DNA of 32,082 nt from Clostridia bacterium (GTDB lineage Bacteria; Bacillota; Clostridia; Oscillospirales; CAG-272), in contig JAGAJV010000159.1 of the NCBI GenBank assembly GCA_017625915.1, forward strand, positions 1 through 32,082. Reading direction: 5' to 3'. The translations under genes and the position numbers were made by a program. Positions 15,089 through 22,980 of this stretch are shown here, piece by piece (positions within the stretch are counted from its first letter, which is position 1; the number at the start of each line of letters is the position of its first letter). Under the pieces are notes generated by a model, which was given only the letters and a program-made list of their open reading frames with translations, ran no database searches and was not told where the DNA came from.

Positions 15089-16318
15089 CTAAAACTTGCT
15101 CTTCAAAAATGCGCGCATTTTTGAGCCCTTTTTGAATAGAAGCATACCCATAGAATATACAAAATGGTTGTGTAGAAATTTATTTTTAGCGCTGATAATC
15201 TTTTTAGGCACCATAAGCGTTTTTCTTTCGGTGTCGGTTATATCGTGCTTTATTCTTTCAATATATTTCATTGTGCGAGAAACATACAGGTCGCTTTTAT
15301 CGTAAATTACAGTTACATTACTGTTAGTAAAGTAAATTTTGCGAAGCGCCTTATCAATATCAAGGAAATTGTCGCCTAAAAGCTGATTTTTCGCATACAG
15401 CTCACCGTCCCTTTTGGTTGAGGCCTGTAGCTTTTCTACATGATACTTATCCTTAATATATTGATACAGGTCGGTGTGTTTATTGGTTTTTGCATAGGTA
15501 TAGTGTGTTCTTGACATAAGCTCGCGCCACTTTATAATACCGTACTTTATTTCGCTTGCATACATATGCTTGCCGATATTTACCAGCATAATATCAAAGG
15601 TTCTTGACATATCGTCAATTTGGCAAATTAGCTTGTCCTTATTTGAAGCGTTGACGCTTTGGTCGTCGTGAACTCTGTAAAAATAGTACCCTGTGTGAAT
15701 ATTTGATACCTTTTTGGCATTTTTAAAAACAAAGAAATTAATTAGCGCATCCTCAGAATAGGTATGACGGTGCATAATTATATCTGTGCTTTCAAGCTGT
15801 TCCTTTGCCTTAAGAAGCACGCTTCTTTTTGTCACCTTATTCCAATGGACAAAATATGAGTGAGCGCGACCCTCATGGCGAACAAATTCCATTAGCACAT
15901 CGTCGCCCTTTACAGACACATCCTCGCAAATTAACGGGTCGTTTACGCAAAAATATCTTGTTCTTTCTGTATGAAATGCCCAATCGTTAATAACTACATC
16001 AAGGTCAAGCACCTCTGCCTTATCAAGCATAGGCAGGTGGTAGTTAAAGGACACTGTATCGTCACTGTCCACAAAGGCAACATAATCACCCTTAGCTATG
16101 GTGATAGCATACATTCTTGAGGCAAAAAGTCCTCTGTTTTCAGTTTTAACATATCTTGGCTCATATTTACTTACTAAATCCGAATAATCAACCGTTGAGC
16201 CATCATCAATTACAAGTATTTCGTAATCCTTAAGCGTTGAATTTCTTATGGACTTAAGACACTCCTCAAAATACTTCTTTTCTGTGTTATAAACACAAAC
16301 AATTACCGATAATTTCAT
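15089..16318 (-). CDS. Glycosyltransferase family 2
   Basis: A 409-aa GT-A fold enzyme that probably adds a sugar from a nucleotide-sugar donor to a cell-surface glycan or lipid-linked intermediate. The N-terminus is a standard GT2 domain: SVIVCVYNTEKKYFEECLKS, then LVIDDGS, an NRG motif near 61-63 and the metal-binding F-V-D-S-D-D (Asp84, Asp86, Asp87). No membrane helix is evident; the basic C-terminus with aromatic residues may bind the membrane surface. The acceptor and linkage are unknown. AAGGAG precedes the ATG. It has its own promoter, with heptamer tract H6 as its leader, so it is not cotranscribed with the second glycosyltransferase upstream. Confidence 0.85.
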   Translation of the reverse strand: MKLSVIVCVYNTEKKYFEECLKSIRNSTLKDYEILVIDDGSTVDYSDLVSKYEPRYVKTENRGLFASRMYAITIAKGDYVAFVDSDDTVSFNYHLPMLDKAEVLDLDVVINDWAFHTERTRYFCVNDPLICEDVSVKGDDVLMEFVRHEGRAHSYFVHWNKVTKRSVLLKAKEQLESTDIIMHRHTYSEDALINFFVFKNAKKVSNIHTGYYFYRVHDDQSVNASNKDKLICQIDDMSRTFDIMLVNIGKHMYASEIKYGIIKWRELMSRTHYTYAKTNKHTDLYQYIKDKYHVEKLQASTKRDGELYAKNQLLGDNFLDIDKALRKIYFTNSNVTVIYDKSDLYVSRTMKYIERIKHDITDTERKTLMVPKKIISAKNKFLHNHFVYSMGMLLFKKGSKMRAFLKSKF

Positions 16319-16333
16319 TTTAACTCCTTTACT

Positions 16334-16384
16334 AGCAGGCCACAGCCTACACCCTGCATCCTATATCCTATATCATATATCATA
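16334..16384. repeat. Tandem heptamer tract H6 (GGATATA type)
   Basis: Seven 7-bp units: AGCAGGC, CACAGCC, TACACCC, TGCATCC, TATATCC, TATATCA, TATATCA. On the minus strand it forms the 5' leader of the glycosyltransferase, beginning next to its -10 box. Confidence 0.8.
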
Positions 16385-16413
16385 ATTTTACTATGATTTT
16401 GTTTATTTGTCAA
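16385..16413 (-). promoter_or_regulatory. Promoter of the glycosyltransferase at 15089-16318
   Basis: On the minus strand TTGACA (16408-16413) and TAAAAT (16385-16390) are spaced by 17 bp. Confidence 0.85.
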
Positions 16414-16440
16414 CAAAAAAGAACACTATTTTAGTGTTCT
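16411..16440 (-). terminator. Terminator of the processive-type glycosyltransferase gene
   Basis: AGAACACTA (16420-16428) pairs with TAGTGTTCT (16432-16440). Six A on the left give a U-run on the minus transcript. The hairpin overlaps the stop codon, and its end touches the next gene's -35 box. Confidence 0.85.
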
Positions 16441-17684
16441 TTTGTTATTTCATCGAGTGAAACGGACTTATTATGGGTGATTGGTGTCCATTTTACCTTT
16501 TTAAATAGCGCCACAAAGGATATTGGAATATACGTAAACATAAAGAATGGGAAGGTGAATGTATAAAGCAGCTTTTTAAGGGCGCTTGTGTGTATCTTTT
16601 TCCATTCCGTTAATGTTGTAATAAAGCCTACTATGTACAATGTCAAATACATTCCCGCCAGCGTGCCTAAAACCGTTTCGTTAAAGCCCGAAAGCTCGGC
16701 ATTGCATATAGCGCCGTAAATATAACCGACAGCTATATTAATACAGGTTAAAATGCTTATAATTAATGCAGGTAAAATCGTCATTATCATATCGTAGCAG
16801 GACCTGAAGCTCTTAGAAAATAGATTTTTAGATAGCAAGCCTCCGTATTTTCCCCACACCTGCAAATATCCCTTTGACCAGCGCAAGCGCTGATTCCAGG
16901 ATTGAGAAAATTTTGTCGGTTGCTCGTCGTATAGCTCGGCATTAGAGGCATAGCCGATTTTTCTGCCCTTAGTTACATTATGAATAGTAAATTCAATATC
17001 CTCTGTAAGCAGAAAGAATTTCCAGCCTCCTACCTCTCTTATAACATTTGACGAGAACATAAAGCCTGTTCCCGACACTGCGCAAGATGTATTTAACAGC
17101 ATTCTTGAATAATTTAAATACTTGCTTTCTCTTAAAAACCATAGTCCGTAGCCTGCGCTTATCCAGTTATCACCGTAATTTTTAGAATTGCGGTAGCTTG
17201 TTAAAACCTCATATCCGTCACAGAAAACCCTGTTCATTTCCTCAACGTATTTTACATCCAGAATATTATCTGCATCAAGCACTAAATAAGCATCAAAATA
17301 GCTATCCCCGTAATCTCTTACTATATTTTCATAAAGAAGCTCCAGAGCGTAGCCCTTGCCTATCATTTCCTTGTTAAATCTTTCATAAACCTTGGCTCCA
17401 AGCTCCCCAGAAATTTTAGCCGTATTATCATCACAGTTATCGGCTATTACAAAAATTGTAATAAGCTCTCTTTTGTAGCTTTGATTGTTTATGCTTCTTA
17501 TGAGGTTTCCTATTACTGCTTCCTCATTTCTTGCAGACACAAGAATTGCTATGCGATTATCCCTTGGCTCTTTATGTGGCTTTTCCTTTTTTATAAAGGT
17601 AACTATTATATAGAAAAATTGGTAGGCATAGCAGACTATAAAGATTGCGCCTAAAATCTTACTAATTACTTCAAATATTTCCAT
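16431..17684 (-). CDS. Membrane glycosyltransferase family 2 with QxxRW motif (processive type)
   Basis: A 417-aa membrane glycosyltransferase. One N-terminal helix (about residues 7-31) is followed by a cytoplasmic GT2 domain with SARNEEAVIGNLIRS, L-D-A-D (Asp137/Asp139), T-E-D (227-229) and Q-R-L-R-W (265-269). Three or more C-terminal helices then run from about residue 295. The D, DxD, TED and QxxRW set is the signature of processive beta-glycosyltransferases such as cellulose, hyaluronan and poly-GlcNAc synthases. Nearby family members also make single transfers, so polymer synthesis is an inference. It diverges from the glycoside hydrolase pair, sharing one intergenic region. AAGGAG precedes the ATG. 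Confidence 0.87.
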   Translation of the reverse strand: MEIFEVISKILGAIFIVCYAYQFFYIIVTFIKKEKPHKEPRDNRIAILVSARNEEAVIGNLIRSINNQSYKRELITIFVIADNCDDNTAKISGELGAKVYERFNKEMIGKGYALELLYENIVRDYGDSYFDAYLVLDADNILDVKYVEEMNRVFCDGYEVLTSYRNSKNYGDNWISAGYGLWFLRESKYLNYSRMLLNTSCAVSGTGFMFSSNVIREVGGWKFFLLTEDIEFTIHNVTKGRKIGYASNAELYDEQPTKFSQSWNQRLRWSKGYLQVWGKYGGLLSKNLFSKSFRSCYDMIMTILPALIISILTCINIAVGYIYGAICNAELSGFNETVLGTLAGMYLTLYIVGFITTLTEWKKIHTSALKKLLYTFTFPFFMFTYIPISFVALFKKVKWTPITHNKSVSLDEITKEH

Positions 17685-17746
17685 AATTCTCCTTTTTATG
17701 AATTATTTGTAAACAATATATAAACTAATTAATTTTTGACTTGCTT

Positions 17747-17775
17747 ATTATAGCACCCACAAGCTTTATAGTCAA
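17747..17775 (-). promoter_or_regulatory. Promoter of the QxxRW glycosyltransferase
   Basis: On the minus strand TTGACT (17770-17775) and TATAAT (17747-17752) are spaced by 17 bp. Confidence 0.85.
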
Positions 17776-17850
17776 TATATTTCATAAATTTGTTACATTT
17801 AAATTTTTTAATATTTTGTATTATTTTAACAAATATTAACCTTTATTTTA

Positions 17851-17879
17851 TTGACTTTTAAACAATATTATAGTATATT
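17851..17879 (+). promoter_or_regulatory. Promoter of the glycoside hydrolase pair
   Basis: TTGACT (17851-17856) and TATATT (17874-17879) are spaced by 17 bp. The sequence from the -10 onward (TATATTATAAATAAG) is nearly the same as at the pflB promoter (TATATTATAAGTAAG). Confidence 0.78.
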
Positions 17880-17924
17880 ATAAATAAGTACGCTTGCGTG
17901 CTTTAGAAGGAGGTTTAGATTAGA

Positions 17925-19883
17925 TTGAAAAGATTGAAAAGATCGAAAAAATCAATAAAGCTTTTATTTATTGTTTCTTTGTTAGCAATTTTAGCTATTT
18001 TTGCTGTTTCCTGCGGCAAGGATACAGAAATAATTAAGGTTGACTATGAAAATATGACATATGTTGGCACATCCTTGAAGGATTTTAGCAAAATGTTCGA
18101 CGAGCAGGACACCCTTGACCCTCTCTGCGATAGCACAAATGATGCTAAAAGCCCACAGCCTATATTAGATCATGATGCTAACGGCGCAATCGACGATAAG
18201 GATAGAAGTGGATTCTTTAATTATACCGTTGATTTATTTTCTGAGCATATGGTTAAGTATATTTATTTATACTTTGAGGACGAGGGCTCTGTCTTTAAGG
18301 CTGAAACAGGCACTCCCTTTGCTTACGAAAACCAGTTCAAGCTTGATTCCTCTACTAAAAAGTGGAACTGTCTTGAAATCGGCGAAAAAACAAGATACAT
18401 AGAATTAACCTTCCAAAACGGTAAAGCGCCAAGTGAGGTTATGATTTACGGATATAGGACAGGTGAGCCTGAGGAAATTAATACTGCAAAGCATAATTAC
18501 AAAACATTTGATTATTTGCTTGGTATTAATGGCAATACTGAGGATTACGAGAGAGTAAAGAGAGTTATGTGCGCTCCTTATTTTCGTGATTACATAAACT
18601 GGGCGTGGTTCTATGATTTTTCAAAATATCCTGATCCAGGTACTCAATTTGCATCATTCTTTGCAAACACCTATGACGGCCACTATAAAAACCTAAAGAA
18701 GTTTGGCGTTGAGCCTGTTCCCTGCTTTATGTTTGGCGGCGAGGTTAAGATAGAGAGTATTGATTCAAGTCTACCCGAGGCTTACGCTATGTATGGCGAG
18801 CTTTTATACCAGGTTAGCGCAAGATACGGTAATAACCCTATGAACACAGTCGATGTTGTCCGTCTATCCAATTCCCGTGCGCCAAAAATAATTAATATGG
18901 ACGTTATTAAGTGGATTGAGGCGGGAAACGAGCCTAACGGCGAGGGGAATGACGGCCTTACTCCATATGAAATGGCGGCGCTTACCTCAACCTCATACGA
19001 CGGTCACTGCGGCACTGTATTATCTCCCTCAGGACATCTTACAGGTGTAAAAAATGCTGACCCAAATATGAAAATGGCAATGGCAGGTCTTGCAGGCGTT
19101 GGCACAAGATACATTAAGTCTATGGTGCATTGGATGAAATTCAACCGCGCCGACGGAAGCATTGGAATGGACGCATTTAATGTTCATACATATTGCAGAA
19201 AAACTGTTACATATAATGGCTACACCTTTAGCTATGGTGTTGCTCCCGAGGTTGGAAACATTACGGGCGAGCTTAAAAAGCTAGCTGATTTCAGAGATAA
19301 ATATTATCCCGAAACGGAATTATGGCTAACTGAGTTTGGCTGGGATACTAACCAAAGCTATGCAACAGAAAATTCCTGTCACGCATACGGTGAATTTACA
19401 GCAAGAGAGCTTCAAGCTATGTGGCTTGTTCGCGCTTACTTTATGTTTGCCTCGGTTGGTGTTGACAGATGCGCTATGTATATGTGCTCAGATTTAGGAA
19501 ACGAGGAAACATCTGTTGGTAAATATGGCACAAGTGGAATTATTGCCTCAAACGGTCAATTTAAGGATTCCTACTACTATATTTACACACTCAGAAATAC
19601 TATGGGCGATATGTATTTTTCTGAAATTATAGATTCAGGCAACGAAAATGTTTGGATTTATCGCTTTGAAAACGGTAAGGGAAAATCCTGCTATGCTGTT
19701 TGGTGTCCTACAATGGATAGCGTAGAGGTTGAAAATTATAAATTAGCAATTGATGGCGACAGTGCCACAATGGTGGAATTTGCAAATTTACAAATAAACG
19801 GTATTTCCACAACCCTTACAGTAGAAAACAAAACAGTTACAGTTGACGTTAGTGAGCGTCCTGTGCTAATCTTTTCTGAATAA
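17925..19883 (+). CDS. Lipoprotein glycoside hydrolase, clan GH-A-like (paralogue 1)
   Basis: A 652-aa predicted lipoprotein (basic N-terminus, hydrophobic core, lipobox AVSC). The TTG start is chosen because AGAAGGAGG lies 11 bp upstream and no ATG occurs before the signal peptide. After a beta-rich N-terminal module that resembles a carbohydrate-binding or discoidin-like domain (to about residue 185) comes an apparent TIM-barrel. It has EAGNEPNGEG (Glu336, likely acid/base) and WLTEFGWDTNQ (Glu470, likely nucleophile). These NEP and TEFGW motifs fit retaining clan GH-A hydrolases, but the exact family (5, 39 or another) is not recognised. The C-terminus is a short beta domain. It is followed 54 bp later by a full-length paralogue. 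Confidence 0.8.
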   Translation: MKRLKRSKKSIKLLFIVSLLAILAIFAVSCGKDTEIIKVDYENMTYVGTSLKDFSKMFDEQDTLDPLCDSTNDAKSPQPILDHDANGAIDDKDRSGFFNYTVDLFSEHMVKYIYLYFEDEGSVFKAETGTPFAYENQFKLDSSTKKWNCLEIGEKTRYIELTFQNGKAPSEVMIYGYRTGEPEEINTAKHNYKTFDYLLGINGNTEDYERVKRVMCAPYFRDYINWAWFYDFSKYPDPGTQFASFFANTYDGHYKNLKKFGVEPVPCFMFGGEVKIESIDSSLPEAYAMYGELLYQVSARYGNNPMNTVDVVRLSNSRAPKIINMDVIKWIEAGNEPNGEGNDGLTPYEMAALTSTSYDGHCGTVLSPSGHLTGVKNADPNMKMAMAGLAGVGTRYIKSMVHWMKFNRADGSIGMDAFNVHTYCRKTVTYNGYTFSYGVAPEVGNITGELKKLADFRDKYYPETELWLTEFGWDTNQSYATENSCHAYGEFTARELQAMWLVRAYFMFASVGVDRCAMYMCSDLGNEETSVGKYGTSGIIASNGQFKDSYYYIYTLRNTMGDMYFSEIIDSGNENVWIYRFENGKGKSCYAVWCPTMDSVEVENYKLAIDGDSATMVEFANLQINGISTTLTVENKTVTVDVSERPVLIFSE

Positions 19884-19892
19884 TTTTAAAAA

Positions 19893-19915
19893 GCCGAGTG
19901 TATAGCACCTACGGC
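19893..19915 (+). other. Small hairpin between the two hydrolase genes
   Basis: GCCG (19893-19896) and CGGC (19912-19915), with an inner GTG/CAC pairing, form a stem-loop without a U-run. It lies in the 54-bp gap of the operon. It may tune mRNA stability; it does not look like a terminator. Confidence 0.45.
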
Positions 19916-19937
19916 GTAACCCAAGGAGAAAAAGAAA

Positions 19938-21896
19938 ATGAAACCACAAAAGATTAGAATTACCCCTGATATGATTATCAACGATATGGGTATTGAAAGA
20001 GTTGAAAACTTCTTTAACGAATTTGACATAGTTGGCGACCCTCTATACGGAATTGATGGAGAAAAGCCTGTTGTTCACCCAAGACATGACCATTGGTGGA
20101 TTGGTCAGACTGATTTATCATTTACTGTTGAGCTTGACGGAATTTATCAAATCACTAATATTTACATCTATAACGATTACGACGAATACAAGCCGGAAAA
20201 GGACAAGGCTGATTATGGCGTTCGTAAGGTCAGAGTTAAGATGGGTACTCCGTTCTCATGGGAGTTTAATGAGGAATTTGGTGCAGAGGTAAGAAAATGG
20301 ACCGGCTTTGAAGCAAAGCACGAAACACAGTATATTAACTTCAGCTTTAATAATAACCAAGCCCCAAGCGAAATTATTATTTACGGCTACAAGGTTAAGG
20401 ATGTTATAGAGGAAATTCCTGAAAGAAAAGAGCACAAGAAAAAGAGCCTTCAGCACTTTGTTGGTATGAACGCATTTATCAATGACGGTAATGATGTTCT
20501 CCGTTGTGTAAACTATATTCGTGAATATCACCCTTGGACATGGTCCTGTACTCCGGACAGAGAGAACACAAAAATCGCAATGAGCCCTTCCTTTGCAGGT
20601 CCTTGGGACTTTGACGATTATTATACAAAGCTCCACAATTGGGGAATTGAGTGTGTTCCTACCTATTCAACTCACTCTAAGCGCGACCCTAAGGATCAGG
20701 TTTGTGATTCAACTGACCCATATAACTATTATAGCTATGCAGCAATGCTATTCCAAATTGTAGCTAGATACGGTAGCAATAAGGATATTGACCCTGATTT
20801 AATTCAGGTTGCCGAGGGACAGGAAAAGAAGATTGGTCTTGGCGTTATGAATGCCCTTGAGCCACTTAACGAGCCTGACGGAACTTGGCTTGGCAGAATT
20901 CCTTACTACTCACCGTTTGAGCATGCAGCATTTTTAAGCATGTGCTACGACGGACACGAGGGCAAATATAAGAATGTCGGTGTTAAGCAGGCTGACCCTA
21001 ACTTTATGATGTCAATGTCTGGCGGGGCAGGTCTTCACTATGGCAGACTTCGCGCTATGCAATTCTGGTGCAAGTATAACCGTAAGGACGGTAAGCTTCC
21101 CTTTGATGTTATCAATGCTCACTGCTACTGTGGCAAAAAGCTTGACGAGGAGGGTATTGCAAAGCTGGCAAATGTCAACACCGAGGACCGTGGCGACCAA
21201 GGTCAAGCGGTTTGGGTTGGTATTTCCCCGGAGGAAGGCAATATCGTAGGTGCTTTCGACAGAATTCGCGAATTCAGAGACAGATACTATCCGGATATGG
21301 AAATTTGGCTGACAGAGTTTGGTTGGGACACTAACCAAAGCTATAAAACCTCAACCTCTGCTCACGCATATGCAGAATATACAGGCAGACAGGTTCAAGC
21401 TATGTGGCTTGTTCGTGAATACCTGCTTCTTTCCTCAATCGGTATTGAAAAGGCGGCTATGTATATGTCCCGTGACTGCGGTCCGGAGGAAACAGCAATT
21501 GGTAAATATGGCTCAAGCGGTCTTATCCGTTTCCCAATTGAAATTGACCCTACAAATGTAATTCAAGGTAACAAGAAGGACTCCTTCTATTATGTTTACA
21601 CACTTAAGGAAATGCTTAAGGATTGCTATTTTGACTCCGTTCTTGACTCAGGCAACGAGAATGTAATGCTCTTTAAGTATGTAACAAACGAGGGCAAGGC
21701 TAAATATGCTGTTTGGTGCAAGACCTCTGACGGTACTAAGGTTCCTGACTACAAGCTAACTGTGGGCGAGGGCGAATTTAAGCTTGTAGAGTTCGTAAAC
21801 GAAGCATATGCAGGTAAGCAATCCAACCTTGAGGTAGCAGACGGAATTATAACTGTAAATGTTTCCGAAAATCCAATTTTCGTAGTGGAAAAATAA
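19938..21896 (+). CDS. Glycoside hydrolase, clan GH-A-like, without signal peptide (paralogue 2)
   Basis: A 652-aa paralogue of the preceding lipoprotein, colinear from the N-terminal beta module onward. Matching blocks include QAPSEIIIYGYK, LNEPDG (Glu312), WLTEFGWDTNQSY (Glu460), QAMWLVREY, EETAIGKYGSSGL and VLDSGNENVM. Both catalytic glutamates are kept. It starts directly at MKPQKIRITPDMIINDMG with no signal peptide or lipobox, so it is probably cytoplasmic, unlike its neighbour. The ATG is fixed by AAGGAG ten bases upstream. A surface enzyme plus an internal one would suit stepwise breakdown of an imported oligosaccharide; that division of labour is inference. No transporter is adjacent. 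Confidence 0.8.
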   Translation: MKPQKIRITPDMIINDMGIERVENFFNEFDIVGDPLYGIDGEKPVVHPRHDHWWIGQTDLSFTVELDGIYQITNIYIYNDYDEYKPEKDKADYGVRKVRVKMGTPFSWEFNEEFGAEVRKWTGFEAKHETQYINFSFNNNQAPSEIIIYGYKVKDVIEEIPERKEHKKKSLQHFVGMNAFINDGNDVLRCVNYIREYHPWTWSCTPDRENTKIAMSPSFAGPWDFDDYYTKLHNWGIECVPTYSTHSKRDPKDQVCDSTDPYNYYSYAAMLFQIVARYGSNKDIDPDLIQVAEGQEKKIGLGVMNALEPLNEPDGTWLGRIPYYSPFEHAAFLSMCYDGHEGKYKNVGVKQADPNFMMSMSGGAGLHYGRLRAMQFWCKYNRKDGKLPFDVINAHCYCGKKLDEEGIAKLANVNTEDRGDQGQAVWVGISPEEGNIVGAFDRIREFRDRYYPDMEIWLTEFGWDTNQSYKTSTSAHAYAEYTGRQVQAMWLVREYLLLSSIGIEKAAMYMSRDCGPEETAIGKYGSSGLIRFPIEIDPTNVIQGNKKDSFYYVYTLKEMLKDCYFDSVLDSGNENVMLFKYVTNEGKAKYAVWCKTSDGTKVPDYKLTVGEGEFKLVEFVNEAYAGKQSNLEVADGIITVNVSENPIFVVEK

Positions 21897-21918
21897 TAAA
21901 AAACAACCAAATAAAACT

Positions 21919-21953
21919 AACAGCTACAGGCTTTTGCTTGTAGTTGTTTTTTA
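21919..21953 (+). terminator. Glycoside hydrolase operon terminator
   Basis: AACAGCTACAGGC (21919-21931) pairs with GCTTGTAGTTGTT (21936-21948), with two G-U pairs, followed by a T run. Confidence 0.85.
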
Positions 21954-21955
21954 TT

Positions 21956-21983
21956 AGGGGACAGGGTACAGGATATAGGGAAG
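21956..21983. repeat. Tandem heptamer tract H7 (AGGGTAC type)
   Basis: Four 7-bp units: AGGGGAC, AGGGTAC, AGGATAT, AGGGAAG, directly after the hydrolase terminator. Confidence 0.75.
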
Positions 21984-22098
21984 ATACCCTTACACCATAT
22001 TTTCAAGCTATTCTCTGTGACATTATTTTCTGTTTTCTAATAACATTATAAAATAAAAAAGGTGTAATAGCAGGTACAGTTTTAGGTAAAATAAAAAA

Positions 22099-22124
22099 AG
22101 AAGAGGTAAATATTCACCTCTTCT
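22099..22124 (-). terminator. Terminator of the 60-aa protein gene
   Basis: AGAAGAGGT (22099-22107) pairs with ACCTCTTCT (22116-22124). The A-rich left flank gives a U-run on the minus strand. It overlaps the stop codon. Confidence 0.8.
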
Positions 22125-22305
22125 AGCCACCAATGTTATCAACCAATTGTTGCATTTCTCTTTTAGTTTGGACATGGCGGGATTTTTCGATTATTTCGTC
22201 TTGTTTTTTATCGTCTAATGCCAAAAACGCATTAAAGGCTTTTACATTATGAGCAAGCGCCATTGAAAAGCCAAGCGGTAATTCTGATGAAGCTTTTCCG
22301 TACAT
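22123..22305 (-). CDS. Conserved small protein, 60 aa, function unknown
   Basis: A 60-aa cytoplasmic protein beginning MYGKASSELPLGFSMALAHN. The ATG at 22305 is chosen over longer in-frame starts because AAGGAG lies just upstream, and because a longer reading would run into the RNase P RNA and its promoter. The C-terminal half is an acidic-basic helix with K-K-Q-D-E-I-I-E-K and T-K-R-E-M-Q-Q-L-V. This small protein seems familiar from Clostridia, where it is annotated only as hypothetical, and the end resembles the C-terminal motif of YdeI/OmpD-associated proteins. Both statements are from memory. It has its own terminator. Confidence 0.75.
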   Translation of the reverse strand: MYGKASSELPLGFSMALAHNVKAFNAFLALDDKKQDEIIEKSRHVQTKREMQQLVDNIGG

Positions 22306-22342
22306 TGTTTTTCTCCTTTGGTGACTTTCTATAACTATTTTT

Positions 22343-22371
22343 ATCATATTCACAGTTTTTATTTGTGGTAA
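22343..22371 (-). promoter_or_regulatory. Possible promoter of the 60-aa protein gene
   Basis: On the minus strand TTACCA (22366-22371) and TATGAT (22343-22348) are spaced by 17 bp. Both boxes are imperfect. Confidence 0.35.
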
Positions 22372-22383
22372 AAAATGTACGAC

Positions 22384-22412
22384 TTGACAAAACAAAATTT
22401 TTTTATTATAAT
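22384..22412 (+). promoter_or_regulatory. RNase P RNA promoter
   Basis: Perfect TTGACA (22384-22389) and TATAAT (22407-22412) boxes with a 17-bp spacer, seven bases before the RNA's 5' end. Confidence 0.92.
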
Positions 22413-22418
22413 AGTTAC

Positions 22419-22781
22419 GAACTAATCCGGACGGTTGCGCCATAGAATGTCGAAAGGTACTATGGTGAGGAAAGTCCGTGCTTCGCAGGGCAGGATAACT
22501 GATAACGTCAGCCGAGGGTGACCTTAGGGAAAGTGCAACAGAAAATTACCGCCGAGAAATCGGTAAGGATGAAAACGCGAGGTAAGAGCTCACGACACGC
22601 TATGGTAACATAGGGTGGGTGTAAACCCTATCCGAAGCAACACCGCATAAGAGAATTTTTATTTGCCCGATAAAGCTATGCTATTCTCTTGGGTGGCACG
22701 CAATTTTGCGGAGCTATATGGTGACATATAGCAAAGATAGATGACCGTCTTTTAACAGAACACGGCTTACAGGATTAGTTC
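22419..22781 (+). ncRNA. rnpB: RNase P RNA
   Basis: The catalytic RNA that trims tRNA 5' leaders. The ends pair as P1: GAACTAATCC (22419-22428) with GGATTAGTTC (22772-22781). Conserved landmarks include GAGGAAAGTCCG near 22470 (universal CR-I region), GGGAAAGTGCAACAGAAA near 22530, and the 3' segment ending ACAGGATTAGTTC. The length of about 363 nt and the layout look like class A rather than the Bacillus-type class B; that subtype call is tentative. Confidence 0.93.
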
Positions 22782-22783
22782 AT

Positions 22784-22818
22784 AAAAAACCACTCGAACC
22801 CCGTTCGAGTGGTTTTTT
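22784..22818. terminator. Bidirectional terminator after rnpB
   Basis: ACCACTCGAAC (22789-22799) pairs perfectly with GTTCGAGTGGT (22803-22813). Six A before and six T after make it work on both strands, ending rnpB and catching minus transcripts from the glycerate kinase gene. Confidence 0.92.
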
Positions 22819-22821
22819 AAT

Positions 22822-22980
22822 TTATGCGAAGCATAATTTAATGACCGAAGGTTAATTCATGCAACCTGTTGCAATTAATTTTTCATTTATATGAATTGTT
22901 CTGCGAACATGAATTGAGGCACGCCTCATGAATTGATTTCATCATGAATTGGCTTCGCCATGATTTGCACTTCGTGCATT
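22822..22980. repeat. Hairpin array C (AATTCAT/ATGAATT spacer)
   Basis: Palindromes in order: ATGC-gaa-GCAT, GACC-gaa-GGTT, GCAAC-ct-GTTGC, a central switch (22880-22890), GTTC-tgc-GAAC, GAGGC-ac-GCCTC, GAT-ttc-ATC, GGC-ttc-GCC, GCAC-ttc-GTGC. They are separated by AATTCAT-type spacers before the switch and ATGAATT-type after it (22891, 22909, 22928, 22944). The last three hairpins are read through as the C-terminus of the glycerate kinase gene. Confidence 0.87.

Noticed and set aside
17925..21896. Cellulosome or other dockerin-bearing hydrolases
   Set aside because: No dockerin or cohesin repeats, and no sortase or S-layer anchor motif, are seen in either protein.
22306..22443. N-terminal extension of the 60-aa protein to 106 aa
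   Set aside because: It would overlap the rnpB promoter and RNA 5' end, is rich in unlikely residues, and the AAGGAG site fits the downstream ATG.
22822..22980. Possible CRISPR array
   Set aside because: The constant parts are only 7 bp and the variable parts are 9-13-nt palindromes. There are no 23-40-bp repeats, unique spacers of protospacer size or cas genes.
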